Below are positions 1-7,532 of a stretch of DNA of 64,000 nucleotides, piece after piece. Location of the stretch: the NCBI GenBank assembly GCA_903927185.1, contig CAIYLW010000053.1, forward strand, positions 21,532 to 85,531, read 5' to 3'. Origin of the DNA: an uncultured Bacteroidota bacterium. GTDB taxonomy: Bacteria; Bacteroidota; Bacteroidia; Chitinophagales; Chitinophagaceae. Made by a program: the position numbers and the translations under genes. The notes beneath the pieces are model-generated. The model was not told the DNA's origin and did not search any database. It saw nothing but the letters and a program-made list of their open reading frames with translations. Positions within the stretch are counted from its first letter, which is position 1. Each line of letters opens with the position of its first letter.

Positions 1-362
1 GAACGTACTGAGAATTGGTTTACAAATAATGGTTCAAAATAAAATCCTGCAATTAAAATTAATAGAAAACCAAATAATGCAGTTACCATGGCCCAGCTCA
101 TTAGGTCAATCTCGTGTACTGCTAAATTGTCTTTATAATAAGGATAGAATTTGTAAATAATTGGAATAACTCCCAAGCTACTAAACGCATACATATTTTG
201 TGCGTAATCAAAAAAGATACGCGTTAAGCCAAATTGTTCTGCAGTAAATACACCATGTTGAGTTCCGATTTTAGTGTAAAAAAATATATTAATAGCACCA
301 ATAAAAAATCCGAAATACACCAGTAAGCTGGAGATGATTGTTTGTTTTCGGATACTACCCAT
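1..362 (-). CDS. Polysaccharide/oligosaccharide flippase, N-terminal part (runs off the window)
   Basis: The first about 120 residues of an integral membrane protein read leftwards off the window. The N-terminus (MGSIRKQTIISSLLVYFGFF) is followed by a hydrophobic helix, a loop with a short amphipathic stretch (TAEQFGLTRIFFDY), then two more hydrophobic helices. This pattern is typical of Bacteroidota Wzx-like members of the MATE/MOP flippase superfamily, which move lipid-linked sugars across the inner membrane. The start is the only ATG near the end of the preceding gene. It lies 62 bp after the annotated stop of the M1 peptidase, or only 9 bp after the stop of the frame-corrected version, so the two are probably co-transcribed. 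Substrate unknown. The family call rests on resemblance in the N-terminal third only. Confidence 0.7.
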   Translation of the reverse strand, partial: MGSIRKQTIISSLLVYFGFFIGAINIFFYTKIGTQHGVFTAEQFGLTRIFFDYAQNMYAFSSLGVIPIIYKFYPYYKDNLAVHEIDLMSWAMVTALFGFLLILIAGFYFEPLFVNQFSVR

Positions 363-371
363 AACTTTATT

Positions 372-511
372 CTATAATGAATCGGTACTTGATAATTCTC
401 TCACTTTAATATAATATTTCAATTCTATTGCTGCGGGATTAAAGAATCCAGCTTCTTGTTCTGTAATGTCGATCGAGTTCCAACTGTCTTTCTTTGGTGC
501 AATTTTTTTTT
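372..511 (-). other. Likely frameshift and out-of-frame C-terminal tail of the M1 peptidase
   Basis: Seen directly: the coding strand has nine consecutive A (T at 503-511 on the plus strand). In the current frame translation stops at 425-427. Adding one base to the run opens a frame of about 45 codons to a TAG at 372-374. It encodes a tail with the segments KKDSWNSIDI and IELKYYIKVREL, which look like a normal beta-strand end of this family. The corrected gene would be 565 residues and end 9 bp before the flippase start. Either the assembly lacks one base in the homopolymer, or the gene is truly mutated or slippage-prone. I cannot tell these apart from sequence alone. Confidence 0.75.
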
Positions 512-2068
512 GTCTTTATCTGTTCTTAAAGTAATTGGCAAATCAAATTCTTCTATACAATTTGTCCATCGAAAGAATAATTTTTGCTTGTCTTTTTGAT
601 AGGATAATTGTAGTTCGGGGATATCCGTATTTCTTAAATATTGATCAAATACATGGGAGTAATCAAATCCAGCAGACTTACTAATGAATGACTCGATTTC
701 AGTAGACATCACTGTTTTATGATAAAATTCGGCATTCATGTTTCGTAATGTTTTACGAAATAAGCTGTCGTCATCCATACTATTTCGAATGGTCTGTATC
801 ATATTGGAGCCTTTATAATACATATCATTTCCCCCTTCAGCATTCACGCCATATTTACCTATAATAGGAGAGCGGTTAGTGATATTTTTTCGAATTCCAA
901 AATTGTATTCATAACCAGCTTGTTTGCCACTGAGCCATTGCGAATACAATGTTTCCATAAAATTAGTCAGGCCTTCGTGTACCCACATATCTGCAATATC
1001 ATTACTGGTTATATTGTTTCCAAACCATTCATGACCACTTTCGTGAATAATTATAAAATCCCATTTTAATCCCCAGCCAGTACCTGATAAATCTCTTCCT
1101 AAATATCCATTCTTAAATTTGTTTCCATAAGTAACCGCACTTTGGTGTTCCATACCCAGATAAGGTACTTCGATCAATTTGTATCCATCTTCATAAAAAG
1201 GATATTTTCCTAACCAAAATTCAAAACAATGCAACATCGGTTTAGCTTGTTGGAACTGAATTTTAGCTTTATCTAAATGATAAGGTAACACATAAAAATT
1301 TAAAGGTAAAATGCCTCCTTCGCCATTAAGTGTATCAGAAAATGAGACATACTTGGCGATGTTCATGGAAAGGCTATAATTGTTGATGGGATTCTTTACT
1401 TCCCAAACCCAGGTTTTTTGATGAGTCTTGGGGATATCAATAATGTTGGTTAATTGACCATTTGAAACATCCATTAAAGTATCAGGTGTAGTAATAGAAA
1501 TTCTTGCACCTCTTTCAGGCTCATCACTTTGATGATCTTTGCATGGCCACCAAATACTTGCGCCTAAACCCTGACAAGTAGTGCTTACAACTGGGTTCCC
1601 GAGGCTGTCTTTCGTCCATGTAACACCTCCGCCCCAAGGTGGATTTTTTGCTTCCTGGGGGATCCCCTTATAATAGATGCGAATAGTTTTTTCTTCACCT
1701 ATTGTAGCATATTTTGGGAAATGGATCCAATAAACATTACCCTCTCTTTCGAAATTTAAATTGATTTGACTGTTGCTATTATAATCAAAGGCACTATCAA
1801 TTACCAGCGGTTGTTGTAAATCAATTTGCATGGTTTTGTCTTTCTTCAAAACCTGATAACTAATGTCAACAAATCCATTAATTGTTTTATCAATTATATT
1901 AGGTGTAACGTGTAAATCATAGAATTGAATATTCCACCAGGCTCTTTCAACACCAATAGTTCCTCTCAATGTGTCGGCTCTTGTATATTTTTTTTCTCCT
2001 TTTTGGGCTTGAGAAAAATTCATACTCAAACTTATTAATAAGCTAAATACTAAGAGTTTAGTTTTCAT
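425..2068 (-). CDS. M1 family metallopeptidase, C-terminus apparently frameshifted
   Basis: Secreted zinc aminopeptidase-like protein of 547 residues as read. A signal peptide (about 1-22, ending SQAQ) is followed by the N-terminal beta domain. The substrate-recognition motif GMEHQSAV corresponds to the family's GxMEN. The zinc site is H342-E-S-G-H346 with the third ligand E365 in WVHEGL, i.e. HExxH-X18-E. The start was set at the ATG at 2068 because the upstream extension adds only 11 non-signal residues. The last about 25 residues (after KDKKK) look unlike the family. Another frame, entered at a run of nine A on the coding strand, continues to a YYIKVREL-like end (see the entry at 372-511). 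Catalytic residues lie upstream of that point, so activity may survive. Substrate unknown; probably peptide scavenging in the periplasm or outside the cell. Confidence 0.88.
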   Translation of the reverse strand: MKTKLLVFSLLISLSMNFSQAQKGEKKYTRADTLRGTIGVERAWWNIQFYDLHVTPNIIDKTINGFVDISYQVLKKDKTMQIDLQQPLVIDSAFDYNSNSQINLNFEREGNVYWIHFPKYATIGEEKTIRIYYKGIPQEAKNPPWGGGVTWTKDSLGNPVVSTTCQGLGASIWWPCKDHQSDEPERGARISITTPDTLMDVSNGQLTNIIDIPKTHQKTWVWEVKNPINNYSLSMNIAKYVSFSDTLNGEGGILPLNFYVLPYHLDKAKIQFQQAKPMLHCFEFWLGKYPFYEDGYKLIEVPYLGMEHQSAVTYGNKFKNGYLGRDLSGTGWGLKWDFIIIHESGHEWFGNNITSNDIADMWVHEGLTNFMETLYSQWLSGKQAGYEYNFGIRKNITNRSPIIGKYGVNAEGGNDMYYKGSNMIQTIRNSMDDDSLFRKTLRNMNAEFYHKTVMSTEIESFISKSAGFDYSHVFDQYLRNTDIPELQLSYQKDKQKLFFRWTNCIEEFDLPITLRTDKDKKKLHQRKTVGTRSTLQNKKLDSLIPQQ

Positions 2069-2119
2069 GGATAAAATTATGTTTAAGAATCTAATGCCCA
2101 ATCATTTTATCATGATAGC

Positions 2120-2776
2120 TTAATTCTTCAATTTGTTTTTAAAAACTTTTTCAAATTTTTCGAGTTTGGGTTGTATCACAAAACGACAATATCCTTGATT
2201 TTGATTATCGTTATAATAGTTTTGATGATAGTTCTCAGCAGGGTAAAAGTTTTTGAATGGTTCAATGGCTGTTACGATTGGGCGAGGCCATGAGCCAGAT
2301 TGGTCTAGTGCTAATTTATATTGTAATGCCTTATTTTTTTCGATTTCTGTTTTGTAAAAGATCACAGAACGATATTGCGGCCCTTCATCATTCCCTTGAC
2401 GGTCGAAAGTAGTAGGGTCATGCGTTTTCCAGAACACTTCTAAAAGTTCATCATAACTAATTTGTTTCGGGTCGTAAATGATCTGACAAAGTTCTACATG
2501 GCCAGTCTGTTTATCACACACTTCCTGGTAACTGGGATTCTCTACATGACCTCCACCATAGCCACTAATTACTTTATAAACACCTTTTAGTCGTTGAAAA
2601 TAAGCTTCTGTACACCAAAAACAACCTTCTCCAAAGGTTGCTGTGTCTGTATGTATTCCTTTTGGAATGGGTTCATTATTCATTTTTGATAAGGTTTTCG
2701 GGGTTTGGGAACAACTGTTTAATGCTATGATAATCAATAGATTAACTGCAAATATGTTTTTTATAATTGGTTTCAT
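2120..2776 (-). CDS. msrA: Peptide-methionine (S)-S-oxide reductase, lipoprotein form
   Basis: Repairs oxidised methionine by reducing the S-epimer of methionine sulfoxide. The catalytic motif GCFWC is at residues 51-55 (nucleophile C52). It is followed by the family features YGGG, the GHVE segment near residue 90, and the C-terminal YCRFVIQPKLEKF. An N-terminal hydrophobic segment ends in a lipobox (LNSC, C22), so the enzyme is probably lipidated and acts in the periplasm or at the outer membrane rather than in the cytosol. The catalytic domain is about 165 residues, the normal size. It lies 51 bp upstream of the M1 peptidase on the same strand and is divergent from the membrane protein at 2911. 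Confidence 0.95.
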   Translation of the reverse strand: MKPIIKNIFAVNLLIIIALNSCSQTPKTLSKMNNEPIPKGIHTDTATFGEGCFWCTEAYFQRLKGVYKVISGYGGGHVENPSYQEVCDKQTGHVELCQIIYDPKQISYDELLEVFWKTHDPTTFDRQGNDEGPQYRSVIFYKTEIEKNKALQYKLALDQSGSWPRPIVTAIEPFKNFYPAENYHQNYYNDNQNQGYCRFVIQPKLEKFEKVFKNKLKN

Positions 2777-2910
2777 GGATACAATATACGAAACTGAAAA
2801 AATAGGGAACTATCGGAAATCATTTTTTAACAAACTAATTGGCAAAACTTTTTCTTTAGTCGTTTATACTAGAAAGCTTATTTTTACGTTACTGTCCGCC
2901 CCCAGAGAAT

Positions 2911-3384
2911 ATGATATTACAAATAGGAAATAAAACTCAGGTTAAGAATCGCTTTGAAAATCTATTAATGATTGTTCCAGCTATTATTTTGATTTTGGCA
3001 AATTTGCTAATAACATCAGCTAATTTAAATACAAAATATACCAGTACTTACTTTTCATTTTCTTTCGGTAACGTTTCTTTTTTTTCTTGGGCTCTGTTAA
3101 TTATTCCTTTTGTCCTCCATTTATTTTTGAAACAACAAAATGTTGGTAATAGATCGTTTGCTTTGTTTCACATTTTCTTCTCCATTGCTCTTTTAATTTC
3201 AATTCAATTTACTTATGAATTGAATATATCAACAAATGCAGTTGAAAATGGTTCATTTTGGGGTCTCCCTTTCGAACGTCAATGGATGGAAGCAACTTAT
3301 TCTACTTATGTACTTTTAATTTCTCAATTGATTTTCCAGATTATTTTCTGCATTTATGCTTTGGTTAAATTATTTCCTAAATAA
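2911..3384 (+). CDS. Unknown small multi-spanning membrane protein
   Basis: A 157-residue protein with four strongly hydrophobic segments (about 19-38, 57-71, 83-100 and 132-153), separated by short polar loops. The third loop contains the motif SFWGLPFERQWMEATYST. No family was recognised. The even membrane-segment pattern and the lack of a better frame on either strand argue that it is real. It precedes mutS2 by 124 bp, and a weak hairpin followed by T residues lies between them. The first residues overlap the divergent promoter region of msrA. An integral inner-membrane protein is the most that can be said. Confidence 0.65.
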   Translation: MILQIGNKTQVKNRFENLLMIVPAIILILANLLITSANLNTKYTSTYFSFSFGNVSFFSWALLIIPFVLHLFLKQQNVGNRSFALFHIFFSIALLISIQFTYELNISTNAVENGSFWGLPFERQWMEATYSTYVLLISQLIFQIIFCIYALVKLFPK

Positions 3385-3407
3385 TTAAGATGAATTCTTC
3401 AGGTAAA

Positions 3408-3431
3408 TGCATTCTATTGGATGCTTTTTTT
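3408..3431 (+). terminator. Weak hairpin with T-tract after the membrane protein
   Basis: GCATT and GATGC arms (one G:T pair) around a 6-nt loop are followed by seven T. The stem is short, so termination is probably partial. Confidence 0.4.
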
Positions 3432-3474
3432 ATTTAAGGAAAGTCTAATCGATTAAAACCATTTTGTTCTGGCT

Positions 3475-3482
3475 TACATTTG
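3475..3482 (+). promoter_or_regulatory. Promoter -7 box (TACATTTG) of mutS2
   Basis: Matches the Bacteroidota consensus TAnnTTTG exactly. It lies inside the upstream open extension of the mutS2 frame, so the start must be the ATG at 3509, 26 bp downstream. No good -33 TTTG at the usual spacing was found. Confidence 0.5.
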
Positions 3483-3508
3483 TGCCAATTTATATAGTCT
3501 ATTATTCC

Positions 3509-5617
3509 ATGCGTTTATATCCTGAATCTGCCGCTGTACAACTTGAATTTGATAAGGTTAAGTCTTTATTGATGGCACATTGTGCTACTGAATATGCTAA
3601 AACAAAAGCTGATACCCTTAGAATCCACACGAAGAAAGAGTTTATTGAATTGGAACTAAAGCAAACAGATGAATACAAGCAAATCAGTCTGTTGCAGCAA
3701 TATTTTCCCAATGACTTTTCTCAGAATCTATCAAAAGATATCAAACTCTTAGGTATCCCAGGTGCGTTACTAGGTGGAGAACAGTGGATGCCGATTAGAA
3801 GACTCACAGAAAATACAGCATCCATCTTTAGATGGTTTGATAATGAACGTAGGCTTGCATTTCCTGGATTGTCTAAAGTAATTGAGGGCACTTATTTTGA
3901 GAAAAAAATTATTGAAAATATAGATGAAATTCTTGATGAAAATGGTACCGTAAAAGACAATGCTTCTGAAGACCTCCAGAAAATCAGGATGAATCTTTTT
4001 CGTAGAAGGAATGAGCTGAGACGCATGTTTGATAAAGTAATCAGCAAATTGGCTAAAGCTGGATATACTGCAGATATTGATGAAAGTTTTAGTAATGGCA
4101 GAAGGGTAGTAGCCGTATTTTCTGAACATAAACGTCAGGTAAAGGGTATACTTCACGGTGAAAGTGATAGTCGAAAAACTGCATTTATTGAACCGGAAGA
4201 GACCATTGAACTTAATAACGAAGTCTTTAATTTAGAGCACGAAGAAACAAGAGAAATTCATCGCATATTGCGTGCATTAACAGCAAAAATGTCTGTTTAT
4301 GCACCTCTATTATCTAGTTATTTAGCAGTTGCTGGTGAATACGATTTTATTCGTGGGAAAGCCAAATTGGCTTTAGATATGAATGGGCAATTGCCAAATT
4401 TGGTTGATAAAGCACATATTCATTTAATTGATGCTTATCACCCTTTATTGTTTCTGTATCATAAAACTTCCGGTAAAAAAACAATTCCAGTTACCATAAC
4501 ATTGGATGAGAAAAACAGAATACTTGTTATTAGCGGACCTAATGCCGGTGGTAAAACAGTTACCATGAAAACAATTGGTTTGAATCAATTGATGTTACAA
4601 AGTGGTTTGCTGGTGCCCGTTAGCGCTTTGTCAACGATGGGAATTTTCAAACAATTATTTATTCATATTGGCGACACGCAAAGTATCGAGTTTGAGTTGA
4701 GTACTTATTCGAGTCACCTTACTCATATGAAATATTTCATTGAAATAGCCAATGGAAGAACGATGTTTTTTATTGATGAGTTAGGAAGTGGTAGTGATCC
4801 AAGTCTTGGTGGTGCTTTTGCAGAAGTGATTATGGAGGAGCTTTGTAAAAGGCATTCATTCGGAGTGGTAACGACCCATTATTTGAATTTAAAAGTAATG
4901 GCTAATCATACGCCAGGCATTCTAAATGCAGCTATGCAATTTGATGAAATCAATCTTCAACCATTATACAAGTTAGTAATAGGTAAGCCTGGAAGTTCCT
5001 ATACGTTTGCTATTGCAGAAAGGATTGGGCTTTCTTCTAAATTAATCTCAAGAGCAAGGGATCTTGTAGAAGAAGACCACTTTAAGCTGGATAAACTATT
5101 GAATAGAACTGAGCAAGATTTACAACATTTAGATAAAGAGAAAAAGCAGCTAAATCGTTTAATGAAGGAAAACGAAAAGTTGAAAAAAGAAATGGAACAG
5201 GTATTGGAAAAAGAAAAACACCAGCAACAGGTAGATCTATTAAAGCATCAAAATAAAGTTGCAGAAGATCGTATAGCATATTTAAAGGATATGGAACGTA
5301 AGCTGAAGCAAATTGTGCTTGATTGGAAGAAATCAGAGAATAAGAATGAAGTGGTTAAGAGCCTCCAGAATCTCTTATTCAAGCAAAAAGAAACGATTGT
5401 AGTTAATAAACTTGCCAAAAAAGTGGATTTGAAATACAGGGAACTCCAATTAACCATAACTGTAGGATCACTTGTAAAATCTAAAAAGAATTATCAGGTT
5501 GGGGAAGTGAAGGAGATAAGGGGTAAACGTGCCATTGTTCAGATTGGTCAATTGCCAATGAATGTAGACCTTGCCGATTTAATTGTGGTAGAGAAAATTG
5601 AAGAAGTTTCAAAGTAA
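3509..5617 (+). CDS. mutS2: MutS2 family ATPase lacking the Smr domain
   Basis: A 702-residue MutS2-type protein, linked in other bacteria to suppression of recombination or to ribosome rescue, not to canonical mismatch repair. The lever/core helices fill about residues 1-320. The ABC-type ATPase has Walker A GPNAGGKT (about 343-350), Walker B FFIDELGSGSDPS and the H-loop TTHY. A long charged coiled coil follows (about 515-620), then a small KOW-like beta region ending QIGQLPMNVDLADLIVVEK. The family usually continues with an 80-residue Smr nuclease domain; here the protein stops first, and no Smr-like coding sequence follows. The start was chosen at 3509 because a TAnnTTTG promoter box falls inside the longer frame. 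Confidence 0.92.
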   Translation: MRLYPESAAVQLEFDKVKSLLMAHCATEYAKTKADTLRIHTKKEFIELELKQTDEYKQISLLQQYFPNDFSQNLSKDIKLLGIPGALLGGEQWMPIRRLTENTASIFRWFDNERRLAFPGLSKVIEGTYFEKKIIENIDEILDENGTVKDNASEDLQKIRMNLFRRRNELRRMFDKVISKLAKAGYTADIDESFSNGRRVVAVFSEHKRQVKGILHGESDSRKTAFIEPEETIELNNEVFNLEHEETREIHRILRALTAKMSVYAPLLSSYLAVAGEYDFIRGKAKLALDMNGQLPNLVDKAHIHLIDAYHPLLFLYHKTSGKKTIPVTITLDEKNRILVISGPNAGGKTVTMKTIGLNQLMLQSGLLVPVSALSTMGIFKQLFIHIGDTQSIEFELSTYSSHLTHMKYFIEIANGRTMFFIDELGSGSDPSLGGAFAEVIMEELCKRHSFGVVTTHYLNLKVMANHTPGILNAAMQFDEINLQPLYKLVIGKPGSSYTFAIAERIGLSSKLISRARDLVEEDHFKLDKLLNRTEQDLQHLDKEKKQLNRLMKENEKLKKEMEQVLEKEKHQQQVDLLKHQNKVAEDRIAYLKDMERKLKQIVLDWKKSENKNEVVKSLQNLLFKQKETIVVNKLAKKVDLKYRELQLTITVGSLVKSKKNYQVGEVKEIRGKRAIVQIGQLPMNVDLADLIVVEKIEEVSK

Positions 5618-5756
5618 TTGGTAATTAAGGCGTTTTAAACTGATTATTATAGTAAGGAAAATATTTTTTTATAGTTTCTTAACCTTACGAAACTATTGAT
5701 AACATTGTCTTTCAGGGTAAAATTACGTGTCCGTTTTAATCTATTTTTATAGTTTT

Positions 5757-5788
5757 TTTGGAATATCAATCCCACTGCTATTATTTTG
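5757..5788 (+). promoter_or_regulatory. Promoter of tRNA-Ser
   Basis: TTTG at 5757-5760 and TTATTTTG at 5781-5788 (one mismatch to TAnnTTTG), separated by 20 bp, match the Bacteroidota -33/-7 layout. The expected start point is at or very near the first base of the tRNA (5794). Confidence 0.6.
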
Positions 5789-5793
5789 CACCC

Positions 5794-5881
5794 GGAGAGT
5801 TGGCAGAGCGGTCGATTGCGGCAGTCTTGAAAACTGTTGACTGTAACAGGTCCTGGGGTTCGAATCCCTAACTCTCCGCCA
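5794..5881 (+). tRNA. tRNA-Ser, anticodon UGA
   Basis: An 88-nt class II tRNA. The acceptor arms GGAGAGT (5794-5800) and ACTCTCC (5871-5877) pair perfectly, with discriminator G and an encoded CCA end (5879-5881). The anticodon loop CTTGAAA gives anticodon TGA at 5828-5830, which reads UCA serine codons. A long variable arm follows, as expected for serine. The T-arm is GGGGTTCGAATCCC (one unpaired edge). A terminator hairpin starts immediately at the CCA end. Confidence 0.97.
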
Positions 5882-5920
5882 AAAGCCCATCAATGCTTAA
5901 ATGCGGGTGGGCTTTTTTTT
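5881..5920 (+). terminator. Intrinsic terminator of tRNA-Ser
   Basis: Nine-bp stem AAAAGCCCA / TGGGCTTTT (5881-5889 with 5908-5916), an 18-nt loop and a run of eight T. The first stem base is the last base of the encoded CCA. Confidence 0.8.
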
Positions 5921-6037
5921 GCTCCTATTTCTGTTTTTTATTTCCACGTACTACTTATTAACCTTTTTTTACCCTTTGTAGTAATCGTAGGCTTATCTAC
6001 CCACTTTTGTATAACTCTCCCTTATAAACTATTATTC

Positions 6038-6071
6038 AAAAAAAAGAAGCTGCCTCTTTCGAGACAGCTTC
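6038..6071 (-). terminator. Intrinsic terminator after susD
   Basis: On the minus strand, GAAGCTGTCTC and GAGGCAGCTTC form an 11-bp stem (one G:T pair) closed by a GAAA tetraloop and followed by eight T. It marks the end of the susC-susD transcript, 30 bp after the susD stop. Confidence 0.88.
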
Positions 6072-6101
6072 ACAAATTAAAAAGAACAACAAGAGAAAAA
6101 G

Positions 6102-7502
6102 TTAATATCCAGGATTTTGTTTCATGTTTTTATTTGGATCCAATTCTGCTTGAGGTATTGGGAATAATCTTCTTGTATCAGAATAAGGTAATGATAAAGC
6201 AGTTTTTGGGAAGTTAGCTGCTCTGGTAATATCCAATTTCAATCGATTCATATCACCAAAACGATCGCCTTCAAATGCTAATTCTTTTCTTCTTTCAGTC
6301 ACAATATCATTTAATAATTGTGCACCTGTAGAAGTATAACCAGCAAATGATGCATCACGTGTAGTGGCAATCATATTTACATAAGATATAGCTGATTGTT
6401 CATCAGCTGGTAATGATGCCTCTGCTGCAATCAGATAAACATCACTCATGCGAATAATCTTGGTATTATCAGGATTTGCAGAACCATTGGGGTTCTTATA
6501 TTTCTGAACAAATGTGGCAGCAACTCCTCCACGAATACCTGTTGTAAATCCTGCGGTTTTACGAATATCTGTAGAAGCATACAACGCATAAAGATCATCA
6601 GCGCATAATAGATCACCGTATCCAGCCTGATTATATATATTAGTCAATGCATCAAATCCATTATTATTAATTCCATCAGATGATACTTCAAATAATGTTT
6701 CTAATTTATCTAACCTTGAGCCACCAGTTCCCCAATAGTTAGCCCAGTTTGAATTTGTAATAGTGGTAAATCCACTATTGTTAATGACATCAAGTGCTGC
6801 TGTTTTTGCACTTGTATTATCACCCTTATACAAGTATACTTTTGCCTCTAATGCTTTTGCAGCATATTTACTAAATTGAGAGGAACCATTGAAAATAGTA
6901 TTATTGGCATAAGCTTTATCTAAATCACTGATGATTTGAGTATAAACTTCAGCTACCGTATTTCTTGGTGCTTGTTGAGTTACATCACCTGCTAAAATAA
7001 TTGGTACACCCAAAGAAGCAGGAGCATCAGTATAAGGTTTTGCATAATATCTTACAAGATAAAAATAACATAATGCTCTAATGGCATATGCTTCTGCTTT
7101 ATATTGTGTAATATTTGCTGTTCCAGTAAGTGGTGAATTAATAATGTTATTAGCTCTGAGAATAGTATTGTAAGCTGCAGTCCAAAAACCGCCTACGTTT
7201 CCATCTGCAACAGTAATAGCATAGGTATTAAACTGAATATATCTTCCAGAATTCTTTACTGATATATATGCGTTATCTGCATATTGATCTCCTGCTACTG
7301 GAACTGTTCTGCCAAATAGGTCAGAATTCCGTAACCCTGCATAAGTTCCTCTTAAAGCTACTTGCAAATCCGCTTCACTGCCTAATGCCTGTGCGGGTGA
7401 TAGGGAAGTATAAGGAGATCTATTGAGAAAATCTTTTTTACAGCTTGAAAAAAAGACAAGCAGTAAAATGAGTGTAATTGTTTTACTTATTAAGTTTTTC
7501 AT
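6102..7502 (-). CDS. SusD/RagB-family outer-membrane nutrient-binding lipoprotein
   Basis: A 466-residue lipoprotein with signal peptide and lipobox (FFSSC, C21). The start motif CKKDFLNRSPYTSLSPAQAL and the N-terminal helical repeats (residues 40-250, TPR-like, e.g. AEAYAIRALCYFYLVRYYAKPY) are hallmarks of SusD homologues. The C-terminus NKNMKQNPGY is the common family ending. It sits on the cell surface as a lid on its SusC partner and captures the ligand for import. It lies 30 bp downstream of susC in the same transcript and is followed by a strong terminator. No glycoside hydrolase, peptidase or regulator is encoded in this locus, so the ligand cannot be inferred. Confidence 0.95.
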   Translation of the reverse strand: MKNLISKTITLILLLVFFSSCKKDFLNRSPYTSLSPAQALGSEADLQVALRGTYAGLRNSDLFGRTVPVAGDQYADNAYISVKNSGRYIQFNTYAITVADGNVGGFWTAAYNTILRANNIINSPLTGTANITQYKAEAYAIRALCYFYLVRYYAKPYTDAPASLGVPIILAGDVTQQAPRNTVAEVYTQIISDLDKAYANNTIFNGSSQFSKYAAKALEAKVYLYKGDNTSAKTAALDVINNSGFTTITNSNWANYWGTGGSRLDKLETLFEVSSDGINNNGFDALTNIYNQAGYGDLLCADDLYALYASTDIRKTAGFTTGIRGGVAATFVQKYKNPNGSANPDNTKIIRMSDVYLIAAEASLPADEQSAISYVNMIATTRDASFAGYTSTGAQLLNDIVTERRKELAFEGDRFGDMNRLKLDITRAANFPKTALSLPYSDTRRLFPIPQAELDPNKNMKQNPGY

Positions 7503-7532
7503 TCTAATAATTTTAGGTATTCTTATTATTTT

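Noticed and set aside
503..511. Programmed ribosomal frameshift at A9 of the M1 peptidase
   Set aside because: No stimulatory structure or known family precedent seen; an indel in the run is the simpler explanation.
2643..2933. A plus-strand frame of 96 codons opposite msrA
   Set aside because: It is mostly antisense to the well-supported msrA gene, and its composition follows from the opposite strand.
5837..6217. A 126-codon plus-strand frame starting inside the tRNA-Ser
   Set aside because: It runs through the tRNA, its terminator, the susD terminator and into susD antisense; the tRNA and susD explain the sequence.
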